DNA of 28,532 nucleotides from Sperchopsis tessellata (Eukaryota; Arthropoda; Insecta; Coleoptera; Hydrophilidae), in contig JAWQRN010000545.1 of assembly GCA_033557685.1 (NCBI GenBank), positions 1 to 28,532 on the forward strand. Reading direction: 5' to 3'. A program made the translations under genes and the position numbers. The notes beneath the pieces are model-generated. The model saw nothing but the letters and a program-made list of their open reading frames with translations, was not told the origin of the DNA and ran no database searches. Position 1 is the first letter of the stretch; every line of letters starts with the position of its first letter. Shown here one piece after another: positions 1 through 9,437 of the stretch.

Positions 1-8
1 ATATATAC

Positions 9-39
<31 letters not shown>

Positions 40-104
40 CACACACACATATATATACATATATATATATATATACACACACACATATATATACATATAT
101 ATAT

Positions 105-135
<31 letters not shown>

Positions 136-149
136 CATATAATATATAA
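1..149. repeat. Compound AT/AC microsatellite
   Basis: The stretch alternates TA dinucleotides with short AC runs and occasional TATATACATA interruptions up to about position 149. It is low-complexity DNA that directly abuts the start of the decayed retrotransposon. Such tracts slip easily, so length and local assembly may be unreliable. No coding content is seen. Confidence 0.95.
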
Positions 150-157
150 GCAGCTAT

Positions 158-500
158 TCAGATGAGGCGGCCGAAGCATTCTATGAAGAGGTGACAGATC
201 TACATTACAGTTCAAATGTAAATTTTAAGATCGTCTTAAGAGATTTAAATGCAAAAGTAGATCAGGTTGTAGGTGCATTCAGCTTTGCAAGAAGAAATGA
301 ACAAGACAACAGACCTATAGAATTTGTAGAATCAAAGAATCTGTATATTTAAAATACCATGTTTGCTAAGAAAACATCATTCAAATAAACACCAAAGCAA
401 TGAGATTAATTACACACTCACTAATCGAAAAGCCATCATATAAGACTGCACCATATTGACAGTGGAACTGATCTCCCTTTGATTAGATGTAGAATATCTT
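158..500 (+). pseudogene. LINE APE-type endonuclease fragment, broken
   Basis: One frame is open from about 158 to a TAA at 350-352. It contains FKIVLRDLNAKV with the D codon at 242-244, the decayed form of the endonuclease motif (G)DFNAKVG. An RNEQDNRPIEF segment follows, matching the family's RNERGDRLIEF-type stretch. After the stop the similarity resumes near 398 in other frames as EINYTLTNRKAII, matching EIDYILTNR of the same domain. The C-terminal part of the domain is therefore present but split by stops. In the family this enzyme nicks target DNA for target-primed reverse transcription; this copy cannot do so. Confidence 0.8.
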
Positions 501-559
501 TAAATTTAAATTAGAAAGATTGAAGTTAAGTAACAGTTGCCATAGAAAAATTAAAATGC

Positions 560-1700
560 CAAGATAGCTGGTGATAGAGGGAAAATCCTTGAAGTGTTTA
601 GAAAGTTTTACCAAGAACTATATCGAGATGAATGTGACCATATAAACGGGTCTTCAGAGGAAGACGTTCCACCAATATAACATTCTGAAGTTGCACATGC
701 TCTAAAATCAATGAAGTATGGAAATGCACCAGGGAAAGACGGGATCATGGTTGACATACAACAAATTGCAGGGGGTGAGATATTTAAAGTTCTGACAAAA
801 CTGTATATGTCTTGCTTAGAAACAATAGAGATACTAGCATCTTGGAATAATTATTTTAATCCACAAAAAAGGAAATAATGAAGAGCTGAAAAATTACTGT
901 CCAATCAGTTTCACATCTGGGGCTTATAAGATATTTACCAAAACATTTATTAACCGCCTTACAGATCAATTTGATTCTTACCAACTCAAAAATCAGGCAG
1001 GTTTTTGTGAGAAATGTAGCATTATTGACCACATTCATACAGTGTACGAATTGATATCTTGGTATAATTAGTTTAACCTGCCATTTTGTTAAGCTTTTGT
1101 AGACTACAAGAAAGCATTTAATTCGATCAAAATCTCTTCATTTATTAAAACTTTGGTTCAAAATGGCATTCCATCTTCCTACATACAGATAATTCAAAAC
1201 ATCTTTAAAAAAACCACATTAAACGTTAAATTACATCAAGAGATGGAAGGGTTTGATATTGAAAAGGGTGTTATACAAGGAGATGCCACATTGCCAAAGT
1301 TGTTCAGTGCAACACTAGAGTATATGTTCCGGAAACTATATTAGAAACATAAGGACATACAAGTTAATGGAGAATATCTTAACCATTTTGGATTTGCAGA
1401 TAATATCGTGATATTTGCACACATTATTGAGGAGCTCTAAGAAAAAATTATTGATCTGGACTCTGAAACTAAAGATTTAGGGTAAATTTTAGTAAAACGA
1501 AAGTAATGCTCAATGAGTTAGCTATGCCAACCAAGGTGTACATCAAGGGGTGGGGTCACTACTCGAAAACTTAACATCATACATCGATTTTGGCCAGATC
1601 GTAATCATGGATGGAGTTATTTTTTTAGAGAGCATGAAATCAAAGTTTGTATGGAGTACGAGTGGACATCTAAACAACGAACTTTGTTTATTCTATATTT
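560..1700 (+). pseudogene. LINE reverse transcriptase fragment, catalytically dead
   Basis: Motifs appear in order: a GNAPGKDGI segment near 721-745; an open stretch 880-1068 with NYCPISFTSGAYKIFTK and NQAGF; palm motif A FVDYKKAFNSI with the first catalytic Asp at 1102-1104; a 1153-1344 stretch with GVIQGDATLPKLFSATLE; and palm motif C at 1393-1404 reading FADN instead of FADD. The second motif C aspartate is therefore lost. The frame of motifs A and C is the same, but a stop lies between the fingers and the palm, and another follows near 1438. A last piece from 1550 (LENLTSYIDFGQIVIMDG) matches the post-palm SYIYLGQIV region in a shifted frame. Confidence 0.88.
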
Positions 1701-2512
1701 TTAATTTATTTATCGTATTTACTCAAATATAATCCTTACATAATGCAAATCCTTATTAATTATTTCTAATCTTTTTCTATTCTATAAAAGGCAAGAATTG
1801 GTCTGAACAAATTGTGTTCTATTTGGGTATATTGAATTTCAAATATTAACTGAAATAATATTGGGTAGTACCTATTAAAATAATTATTTAAGTTTATATA
1901 AAAATTTTGTTTTTCTAAAAGTTAGTCATTAGTGATAAAAAGATCAACCAAAAATTTAGAACTTTGTTGCAGTTACATCTTCAGTATTCTTAATGTTAAA
2001 TTTCTTAGTCAGAAGAAACCATGTTCTTTTATTAACGATAACATTTTACTGTTTACAGTCACTTTTAATATCAACATATACGTGTTGTTGAATACTAGTG
2101 CCTCTTCAAAGTTTTAATACAACTTTTAAAGAATTAAATGCTTTTCAGCATTTTTGTAATTTGTTTGATGCTATGTTCAGTTGAACTTAAATCTATGATC
2201 TGCATTTGTAGACGTAAAAATTGAATGAATTACAGTTATTATTTTATTGATCGTTTGAAATCACAGTGGGTATATAAGCTCATAATTAAATATCAATACT
2301 ACTATCATATTTAGATTAGTTATAAGTCAACAATAAATTAGACTGGCATTGCCAAGTGCCCTAAAATAATCAGGCAACCTACTAATTTCTTGGGTCCAAT
2401 TAAAATTTTAAAATTATGTTGTGCTTTATCCATCATTGTCTATGTAAGTGAGTAAAGTTAGGTTGCATTGATATGAATTAAAGTAGTTAAATTAAGTAAT
2501 TTTCACTAATAG
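1701..2512. other. AT-rich stretch without recognised features
   Basis: No ORF with recognisable similarity, no repeat copy and no convincing splice-site pair was found. A TATATAAG string occurs at 2271-2278, but nothing else supports a promoter there. Confidence 0.6.
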
Positions 2513-2583
2513 TTAATATGCAAAATAAAATTGTGGAAGGAGATACGAAAATTGTTCCTGTTTTTCAAGGTTACGCCAATCAG
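2513..2583 (+). CDS. Candidate upstream SCAF exon (low confidence)
   Basis: A 71-nt segment sits between a pyrimidine-containing acceptor (ATTTTCACTAATAG, ending 2512) and a strong donor (CAG|GTTAGT, starting 2584). One frame is open and reads NMQNKIVEGDTKIVPVFQGY and then ANQ, ending in phase 0. The next exon, if it starts at 2937, needs a phase-1 partner, so the two do not fit. They would fit if the next exon used the internal CTCCAG|AAG acceptor and began at 2955. I recognise no SCAF similarity in the peptide. AT-rich DNA produces such segments by chance, so this needs transcript support. Confidence 0.25.
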
Positions 2584-2936
2584 GTTAGTTCAAATTATTC
2601 TTTATTACATTTCAAGGCCAAAATAAATGTACACCAAGACAATTTATATTTAAATGAATTTAGAATTGCTTAAAACTATGTCCTCTCTTCAAAAACATTT
2701 AATTTGGTCTTTACATTTACACCACCCATTATCAATAATCTAATAAACTATTCATTATTTCGGGACGTGATTTGTAATGTCATTAATTATTTTTTTGTTT
2801 ATTCTTGTAAACGAGTCCTTAATGAAATAAAATAACTTTTTTTATGATTGCCTACGATATGAAAATTTAATAAATATGGTTATTTTGGCATGCTGTGTAT
2901 AAATAGGTACCTGTCTAAATAAGTTCTTCATATTAG

Positions 2937-3040
2937 GTTCACCAGCACTCCAGAAGACACCAACGAAGGCCCCCACACAGGGCTCCTCAGCATCTGAAGC
3001 CGCTGCCCTAGCACACCTCGGAGGAGTAGCAAATAATCCG
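2937..3040 (+). CDS. SCAF4/8: SCAF4/SCAF8 ortholog, linker exon
   Basis: The 104-nt exon follows TTCTTCATATTAG and ends in front of GTACAT at 3041. It is far richer in G and C than its surroundings. After two bases that complete a split codon, 34 codons read SPALQKTPTKAPTQG, then SSASEAAALAHLGGVANNP, ending in phase 0. Small, Ala/Ser/Thr/Pro-rich sequence is what is expected between the N-terminal CTD-interacting domain and the glutamine-rich middle of SCAF proteins, but this exon alone has no diagnostic motif. It is assigned by its strand, its phase match to the 19592 exon and its codon-like composition. An alternative acceptor at 2954/2955 (CTCCAG|AAG) would remove six residues and change the required upstream phase to 0. 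No other exon was recognised across the 16.5-kb intron that follows. Confidence 0.65.
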
Positions 3041-3176
3041 GTACATATCTTCGGGAATATTAAAGGATATGTTTATGGTTTCATTTTATAGAATAATCGA
3101 TAAGTTTAATTGTGCTTCCAAATGTCACAGAATGGTACTATAAAAAAATATATATATTGCATTGGCTTTAGGTAAG

Positions 3177-3212
3177 TAAATTCTGGTCGCAGATGTCTGC
3201 GATCAGGATTTA
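3177..3212. repeat. 36-nt near-perfect palindrome (hairpin) after the exon donor
   Basis: Arms 3177-3193 and 3196-3212 are each 17 nt, separated by TG. The left arm is TAAATTCTGGTCGCAGA and the right arm is TCTGCGATCAGGATTTA. Fifteen positions pair as Watson-Crick and the other two as G-U in RNA. The centre is GC-rich in an AT-rich intron. It begins 137 nt after the end of exon 2937-3040. It could be a decayed terminal piece of a MITE or an intronic RNA hairpin. No copy elsewhere in the window was seen. Confidence 0.75.
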
Positions 3213-3944
3213 ATGCGTAGTGCTTCTTCCTTGACTAAATTGGATATGAGTTTGCATAGGTGCAGAGTGTTTGAGTACTATGTTGAGGATGATTTAAAGG
3301 TGATTATTTATATTAGAAGATGAATCTTTAATTTAATGATACATTTCTATGATAAACGTTTGCCTTATAATATTTCAAAATGGTGTTCAAAACCTGTGTA
3401 CTATTTAAAAACCTGTATATTCTAGAGTTTTAGAAGATACATTATGCATTTAGGTAAGTACATATTTTTATAATGTAATATCTTCGTTTCAACATCAAAT
3501 ATAAAACTTTGTAAAAGTTTTTTTGGAGTAAAAGCTGTGCAAAACTTTAAATTTTGTTAAGCATGTACCTGGAACATATATTTGAAAATAAGCAGGATTT
3601 ATCAGAACAATATTCTTTACTTAAACCATAAGTTTCAGATCTTATTTGAGGTTTATTTAACCAAACTTCTCTTTAAATTTTTTGGAGTTATGAGCAATGG
3701 GAAATATTTAGTAGACCATGTCAAAATAATTAATGTAATAAAAAAAGTCTAAATATTGTAACTTTGTAAGTTATTTACGATTAAATGCAACTTGGCATTT
3801 TAAAGTTAAATTGTCATTAGTCCTATAGCTTTAAAACAAAGAAAATATTGAGTTGAAATTTTGTAATTAATAAGTACATATCAAGTGGAATGCATTTAAA
3901 TAGATATTTAAATATGTTTTTATTAATACTGCGAGGGATACCTT
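3213..3944. other. AT-rich intron stretch, nothing recognised
   Basis: No ORF, repeat copy or structural signal could be supported between the hairpin and the mariner relic. Confidence 0.6.
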
Positions 3945-4520
3945 TTAAATGTTTATAAAAACTAGGAATGAAATTTTGTTTTGGAACGAACTGTTTTATT
4001 GTTTTTCAAATAAACACTTTTGCATGCGTTCAAACCAATTCTCAAAACAAGTTCTTTGTGATAGCTGGCGTTTTCATGATGAAGAATGATGCGACAATTT
4101 CGGTTGTTTTTCCTGATTTCGTCGATGACTTCTGGCAAACAAATTGTTGTATACCATTCAGCGTTAACTGAGCTTCGATCTTCTAAAGGAATGGTTGCGA
4201 CAGTACAACCGAAGAAACAAGCGATCATTTTCTAGGAAGTTATTTGTGAACGAACAACTTTTGTGGGTTTCGGTTCATCTTGGTACACCAAAATAGTGTA
4301 TTGTTGTTTAATTTGCAGTTCATACGAATATATCAAAGTTTCGTCACCTATTACGATGTTGTATACGGATTTTGCAATTCTTCGGTCAAATTTTTTGAGC
4401 GTTTCCTTACACCAATTAACACGAGCTTTTTTTTGAGCTTCGGTCAAATTATGCGGAATCAATCGGGAACAGATCTTTTTCACAGCTAAATGTTCAGGCA
4501 GACTTCGATATTTAAAAGAA
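3945..4520 (-). pseudogene. Mariner transposase relic, internally deleted and with an in-frame stop
   Basis: Read on the minus strand, the relic starts near 4512 with SLPEHLAVKKICSRLIPH, then NLTEAQKKARVNWC and IGDETLIYSYE (first catalytic Asp). It continues through YQDEPKPTKVVRSQ to a TAG at 4232-4234, and resumes in the same frame with KMIACFFG, NAEWYTTICLPEVIDEIRKN and IILHHENASYH. These are hallmark mariner (DD34D) segments. The second catalytic aspartate of HHDNAS is Glu here. After HHENASYHK the sequence jumps to a C-terminal-like CKSVYLKNNK, so the segment with the third catalytic Asp (the YSPDL region) is missing. The N-terminal helix-turn-helix part and the terminal inverted repeats were not found. 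The copy is dead and lies antisense inside the SCAF intron. Confidence 0.92.
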
Positions 4521-6583
4521 TTAATAAAATTTGGTGCCTTACTGAAACTGATACTAAGACATCTTTTTCATTTCTGCTTGATTATTAGGAAAAAATGATG
4601 TCAAATTATTTCTAGTTATGGCGATATGCACATTGAAAGTTTTCCAAAACTTACTGTTGGAGATATAAAATATAAAATCTGCTTAATATTGACTATCAAC
4701 AAAGGCTTATAACTTTCAATCTTTTGGATACAGAGAAGTGATAAATATAATGTACATTGTCCTGATACATCTAGAGTTATAGGTGGGCTTTCATTTTTCT
4801 TAAATGGCACTGACTTGTCGAAGTCTTTAATTATTGTTTAGTTACAAACGCGATATTATTTTATGGTATGCTCATAACTTGACAGTTCACAAAAATAAAA
4901 TCATCGGGTCTAATTCATGTGGAAGAAAGTAATGGAAATATTTAAAAAAAAATATTTTTATATATATTTTAAAAGTTTCTTATAGGGTAGTAAAATTCCT
5001 TTACTCTGGTCATAAATAGCAATTTATTTGTGGACGATGGCTTGGGCCTGACTACTTTATCAGTGAGCATACCATATAATACACATATCACGGTTATAAG
5101 GACAATATGTCTTATAATTATATTTCTTGGTATGTGTATAACAACAATTAGTTTTTAAGCACTGAATTATTAAAAGATCAAAACAAAACAATTGACATTT
5201 AAGACAATTTTTTGAAACCAGACACATATGTTTTGTACATGGCACTCTTATTACTTACCAGATTTTGTTCACGTTTTCTATAAAGTTTGTTTCATAACAT
5301 GCCTTAGACATGTTTTGGATTGTCAAGTTTTTTAGTTGTTCCTACCTCTCCCATATAGATCCAATTTACCATTTGTTCTTTAATCAAACATTGTACAATT
5401 CAAACGACCACAATTTTATCATACTTTTCCATTTTTTTTTTCTTACAGTTATAAATCATGTCTTTTCTGATCCCCCGTACCCTGCATATCGCATTCAGAT
5501 GGTGCTAATAGAACCACATTAGTTTAAATTCCTTAAACCACTTATTTTTTGGAAATTAACCACTTTACACTCTACTTCCTCGCTATGAATAATTACTCTT
5601 GTAGTAAACCTTCTTTTCTTTTTAAGCACAGTTTTCTTTTCCCTTATTTTCTTATGCTGCCCCAATTTTTTGAAACTGCTATTCTTCTTTTGATTTATAT
5701 CTTTACTTATTTGTATTTTTTCTACTCTTTTGATGTGCTAAAACTCTGGAAGCTCTAATTTTGATGTCAATAGTAAGTCAAGATAATATCAGATTAAGTA
5801 TACTTTTGACTGTATTATAAACAAATATATTCTGCTCTAGATGCACATTAACTACTCTTCCACCCTTTTTATTTACTCTATTATCTTCATAAGGTCCCAA
5901 TGGCTTATTGTTCCAAGTATGCCTTCTTCACAATAATCATGCACATTATATCATACTGTTAAATTTGTTATATTGTTTAATATTGATGAACTGATTAAGT
6001 ATGTTTTTGAGCTAGCACTGTTGTCTTCAATAGGAGCAAAATGCTAATTGAACAGCTTTAATGAAGTGTAGTCTTTGTTAGTGGTTTGATTGTTTGTACG
6101 TTTAAACAAACAACACAAATTGTGAAGCTAAGACATTTGGCCTTAAACACCAAAAGGAAAATGATTAGTAATGATTAGTTATAAAGAAACTATCAAATAT
6201 TTGATCAAACACTTGAATTGACGTCTTACTAACGTACAAATCAATATTCAAATCGGTGCTCACATAAATCTCTAAAAGTTGAGGAAACCATATTAAGATA
6301 TACTTATAGGAGCAGTTATTGTTTCAAAATGAAGTATTAAGTTAGCTATCAGTGCACCCAGGTTTTTTTTGCTACTGCTAGAAGAGCTCTATGTGTAGAC
6401 AATGGAAACATTCATAATTAATGTTCACAATGATTTAAGATACATTTTTGACAGTTCCAGAAAATACTGCCAAAGAATAATATCAAGCCCATAGTGAATA
6501 AATTATTATTTGCAGTAAACGGGCTGGATGCCAGTAGAGAAAAAAAAAACTTAATGTTATCATCTTTGACCAAGTGATAGTAG
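4521..6583. other. AT-rich intron stretch, nothing recognised
   Basis: Several short ORFs of 60-70 codons occur here on both strands, with Phe/Tyr/Ile-rich translations typical of random AT-rich DNA. There are A/T runs near 4940-4970. A short imperfect inverted repeat (TTGTTTG...CAAACAA) lies near 6088-6113. No gene or mobile-element similarity was recognised. Confidence 0.6.
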
Positions 6584-6769
6584 AAGATTAAGATAGTCTG
6601 GATGCACCATACTTGAGTTTTTTCTCCCGATTCGCATATTCATATAAACTGATATCCAGGACGTTAAGTGATGTTCAAGATTAAGATAGTCCGGATGCAC
6701 CATACTTGAGTTTTTTCTCCCGATTCTCATATTCATATAAACTGATATCCAGGACGTTAAGTGATGTTC
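6584..6769. repeat. Two tandem copies of a 93-bp unit
   Basis: Unit 1 (6584-6676) and unit 2 (6677-6769) differ at only two positions (TCTGG/TCCGG and TTCGCAT/TTCTCAT). Because 93 is a multiple of three, the minus strand has an uninterrupted frame (6560-6808) that repeats a 31-residue unit containing TSWISVYMNMRIGRK. That frame is probably a by-product of the duplication. In another minus frame the same DNA reads LYEYENREKKLKYGASGLS. I recognise neither as a known protein. The near identity suggests recent duplication compared with the rest of the intron. Confidence 0.95.
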
Positions 6770-7769
6770 GAACGAATTGTTCGTTCTTGAGAACAATATT
6801 GTCTTCAAGACAAAAAATATTATCCACGCTTATGAAATAAACTAAGGATAGTGGAAATATCACACATATTTTCTCTTATAAGTGGACAGGGCACTTAATT
6901 CAGGATGAGGAAAGATTTATTTTCTTACTCTTAATAAAACAACTTTTTTGATATTGTATTCTCCATTTGCACTGTATTCCATATAATATAAAGAGTTAAG
7001 TGATACTTTGCTTTTCTTTATCTAAATATAATAATGGGTTGAGATATGTTGAAAAAAAGAATCCTTGAAATATAAAAAAATAATGTGGAATCAGTAATAT
7101 ATGGTATTATGAGATCTTTTTACTTGCTAATCAATATACTCCTTCTGAACTTGACCATGAACTTGAATTTATGACAGTGTAAAATGACATCCAGATCTAG
7201 GAACTAGGAAATGTCAATACGATGGAATTGTATATTAACAAAACTTAGCACCTGTGAAAGACAAACATACTTAATTCTTTTCAATCCTCGAACACCTGTC
7301 AAATACCAAAATATTGTCTCCTTAATTTTTGAGCACATTAATGGTCCTATTCAAACATGTTCTTCTATTTTTTTTTTTACTTTCATCTTATTAATTGTCA
7401 AGCAATTCAACACTATTTCGACTACATATACTACGAACCTATATGGGTTTTGATAATATTGCATTCTCTCTGCTCCTTATAGAGCAAAATAGCATATACA
7501 TAACACTCTTATAGCACATTTACTGAACATTCATGACTTTGTACCACTACTAAATAGTGCTATTTCATCCCTTGTAAACATTCTCTCTAAATATGGATTC
7601 TCATTGACTTAATCATTTGAAATAATTTGTCTATTCAAAATACTATAACTTCAGCCCCTTATTAATCGCCTTCATGGTGAATACTGCTAGTAATAAGCCT
7701 TCTCCATTTCTACTATCAAACTTGACGTAATATTTTCTCTACTTCTGATTAGTATACTGCTTAGAATCT
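6770..7769. other. AT-rich intron stretch, becoming pyrimidine-rich on the + strand
   Basis: From about 7140 the + strand is C/T-rich, as is the LINE relic that follows. It may be more of that element, read from the minus strand, but no motif could be confirmed. Confidence 0.5.
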
Positions 7770-8300
7770 TCGTTGATTCTAGCCTATCTGCATCTACATA
7801 TATCTGTTATGTAACATTTTCTAACCCATTCTCTGTAAATGCCCAAATCAAAGCACCGCAACCTTCATTTAAAATCCATGAATTTCTATCCCTCTCCATC
7901 CTTTTCTTATTGAATACACTTCCAAAGCTATCGATTCCCACTGCATTTATAATTCTCTCATGCTGTGACTGTTACATCCAACTATACAACTTTTTTATAA
8001 GTTTTTCTATTCTTAGTGATCTGAAAACTACCAGAAAATGGTACAATTCACCTGTTTCTCAACTGCCAGTTCAATTATTTCAACTGTTGAAAATGTGTTC
8101 CCAAGTATAACAATTTACCCATTTGCCCAAGTGATCTACCTTCTAAACTAATTGCGCATTCAGTTCTCACTTTCTTACTCACAAACACTAAAACTTTATT
8201 TTAAAGTTCATTCTTTGTTTTGTTTATGACAAATCATCTAAATTTGACTGTAGCTTTATCAACAATTTCACTTACGATCACTGTATCATCATTGAAACAT
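7770..8300 (-). pseudogene. Second LINE reverse transcriptase relic (palm to C-terminus), minus strand
   Basis: On the minus strand the order is: FNDDTVIVSE at 8285-8296 and below, matching the FADDxVLLAE catalytic box; INKTKNEL, then KVLVFVSKKVRTECAISLEG, then GKLLYLGTHF, matching the family's KxKVMVFxxxxxxECxIxxxG...FVYLGSLF region. Further on, at about 7862-7790, comes GCGALIWAFTENGLENVT followed by a stop and QIYVDAD, matching the WFGHxERMxxxRLTKxIY C-terminal segment. Stops and frame shifts interrupt it throughout. It differs from the 150-1700 element and is in the opposite orientation. The RT fingers and endonuclease were not found upstream (above 8300). The call rests on motif order and spacing. 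Confidence 0.72.
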
Positions 8301-9133
8301 TGACTTTTCTGCCACTTTTTCTGTATAATTGTTTCTTCAGTACTCACTGTATAATTTTCAGAAACCATGATTATGCAGGACAGATATCTAGTATTTTTAT
8401 GCAAAATTATTAATTAGAATCCTTTTCATTACGTTCTGGGTTGCTATGTTGTTCACCTAACATGTTACTTATATTTAGTTCTACCTAATGATCTTTCTGC
8501 TCCTGTGATGTTGTAAATATGATGTATGTTATAAATTTTCGGATTTTTGGAAAGTATTTCTTGTAGTTCAAATGAATGTTCTTTCTACTGTTGTTATATA
8601 TAAGTTATCGGTTTTAGAAAACTTTACACCATTTGCATATTTCTCTCATTGTACCACTACAATTTTGTTGCTGAATAAGAAGGAATTTTTGCGTCAATAC
8701 ATATACATTGTTGTCTTGATAGATGTCAGAGAACCTTAAACTTTTTAGATGCAAAAATTTTACTACATTTAATCTGGCTAATTTTAATATTTTTCAAGCT
8801 CATTTTATTTCTGGGTGCTTGGTTAGTTTATTACCCTTTTGCTAAATTGTTCTTGACTTTCCTTTTCCAGTTTCAATACACCCTCTACTTAAATTATGAA
8901 TACTTTCCAACACACGTATTAGTATTAAAAGTAGTTTAACATATATCCCTGCTTGTAACTTCCGTAATTCATTGTTTATGTTTTGTTTCAATTTACAATT
9001 TTTTTTAACAATCTTGAAGGCTTACCACCCGCCTCTTTCTCTCCTACAACATTTAAATTGTCGCCAATTAACAACCATACACTCCTTTTTATTCTTATGC
9101 TTATGTCATGCAAACTATATATGGTACTATTTC
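8301..9133. other. AT-rich intron stretch, nothing recognised
   Basis: This lies just 5' (in minus-strand sense) of the LINE relic, where its RT fingers would be expected, but no motif is readable. No other feature was found. Confidence 0.5.
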
Positions 9134-9437
9134 AGTACGTAGACTTCCACGGCCACTGTAAATATCTCAAGGTTTTGCGGGAGATAACCATGTGTTAGCT
9201 TTTCTTTTTGCCAAAGTTTCGTCCAACTTTGCAGGGTACATTATCAAGACAAGCTTTGAAGTGCCAGATGCAGGTGCCCCCCAGCTCTAAAAAGTGCTAA
9301 GTATAAACTGACATGTAACTCTCAGAAGTGCTGCTCATGGCAATATATATCTTGATAATGTCCCCTGCAACAGTGGACGAAATGTCGGCAAAAAGAAAAG
9401 CCAGCACACGATTCTCTCCCACAAAACCTTAAGATAT
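9134..9437. mobile_element. Foldback repeat family A, copy A1
   Basis: Inverted arms of 88 nt lie at 9162-9249 and 9350-9437, around a 100-nt spacer. The arms carry the family sequence: GGGAGATAACC, GTGTTAGCTTTT, TTTCGTCCAAC and ACATTATCAAGA on the left, and their diverged complements on the right (CTTGATAATGTCCCCTGC, GACGAAATGTCGGC). Outside the left arm only is a tail, ACTTCCACGGCCACTG (9143-9158). This tail is also found, in reverse complement, outside the right arm of copy A2. No coding capacity is seen; the ORF crossing the left arm is a by-product. It is probably a non-autonomous element. Its superfamily is not identified. Confidence 0.88.

Larger units (their letters stand above)
150..1700 (+). 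mobile_element. Decayed non-LTR retrotransposon (LINE), endonuclease then reverse transcriptase
   Basis: Fragments in all three forward frames line up, in the correct order, with an APE-type endonuclease followed by a reverse transcriptase, as in the LINE proteins often annotated in insects as craniofacial development protein 2-like (probably RTE-like; the clade is uncertain). The frame is broken by many stops and shifts, so the copy is dead. The 5' end starts inside the endonuclease next to the microsatellite, and the 3' end fades shortly after a WSTSGHLNN-like segment near 1680, so both ends look truncated. No poly(A) tail or target-site duplication was found. It lies upstream of the first supported SCAF exon, probably in an intron or the 5' flank. 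Confidence 0.88.

Noticed and set aside
2268..2282. TATATAAG as a promoter TATA box
   Set aside because: Such strings are frequent in AT-rich DNA, and the SCAF 5' end with its CTD-interacting domain must lie upstream of the window.
2600..2640. GGCCAAAATAAATGTACACC resembling a Tc1-type terminal repeat
   Set aside because: No inverted partner or transposase fragment was found nearby.
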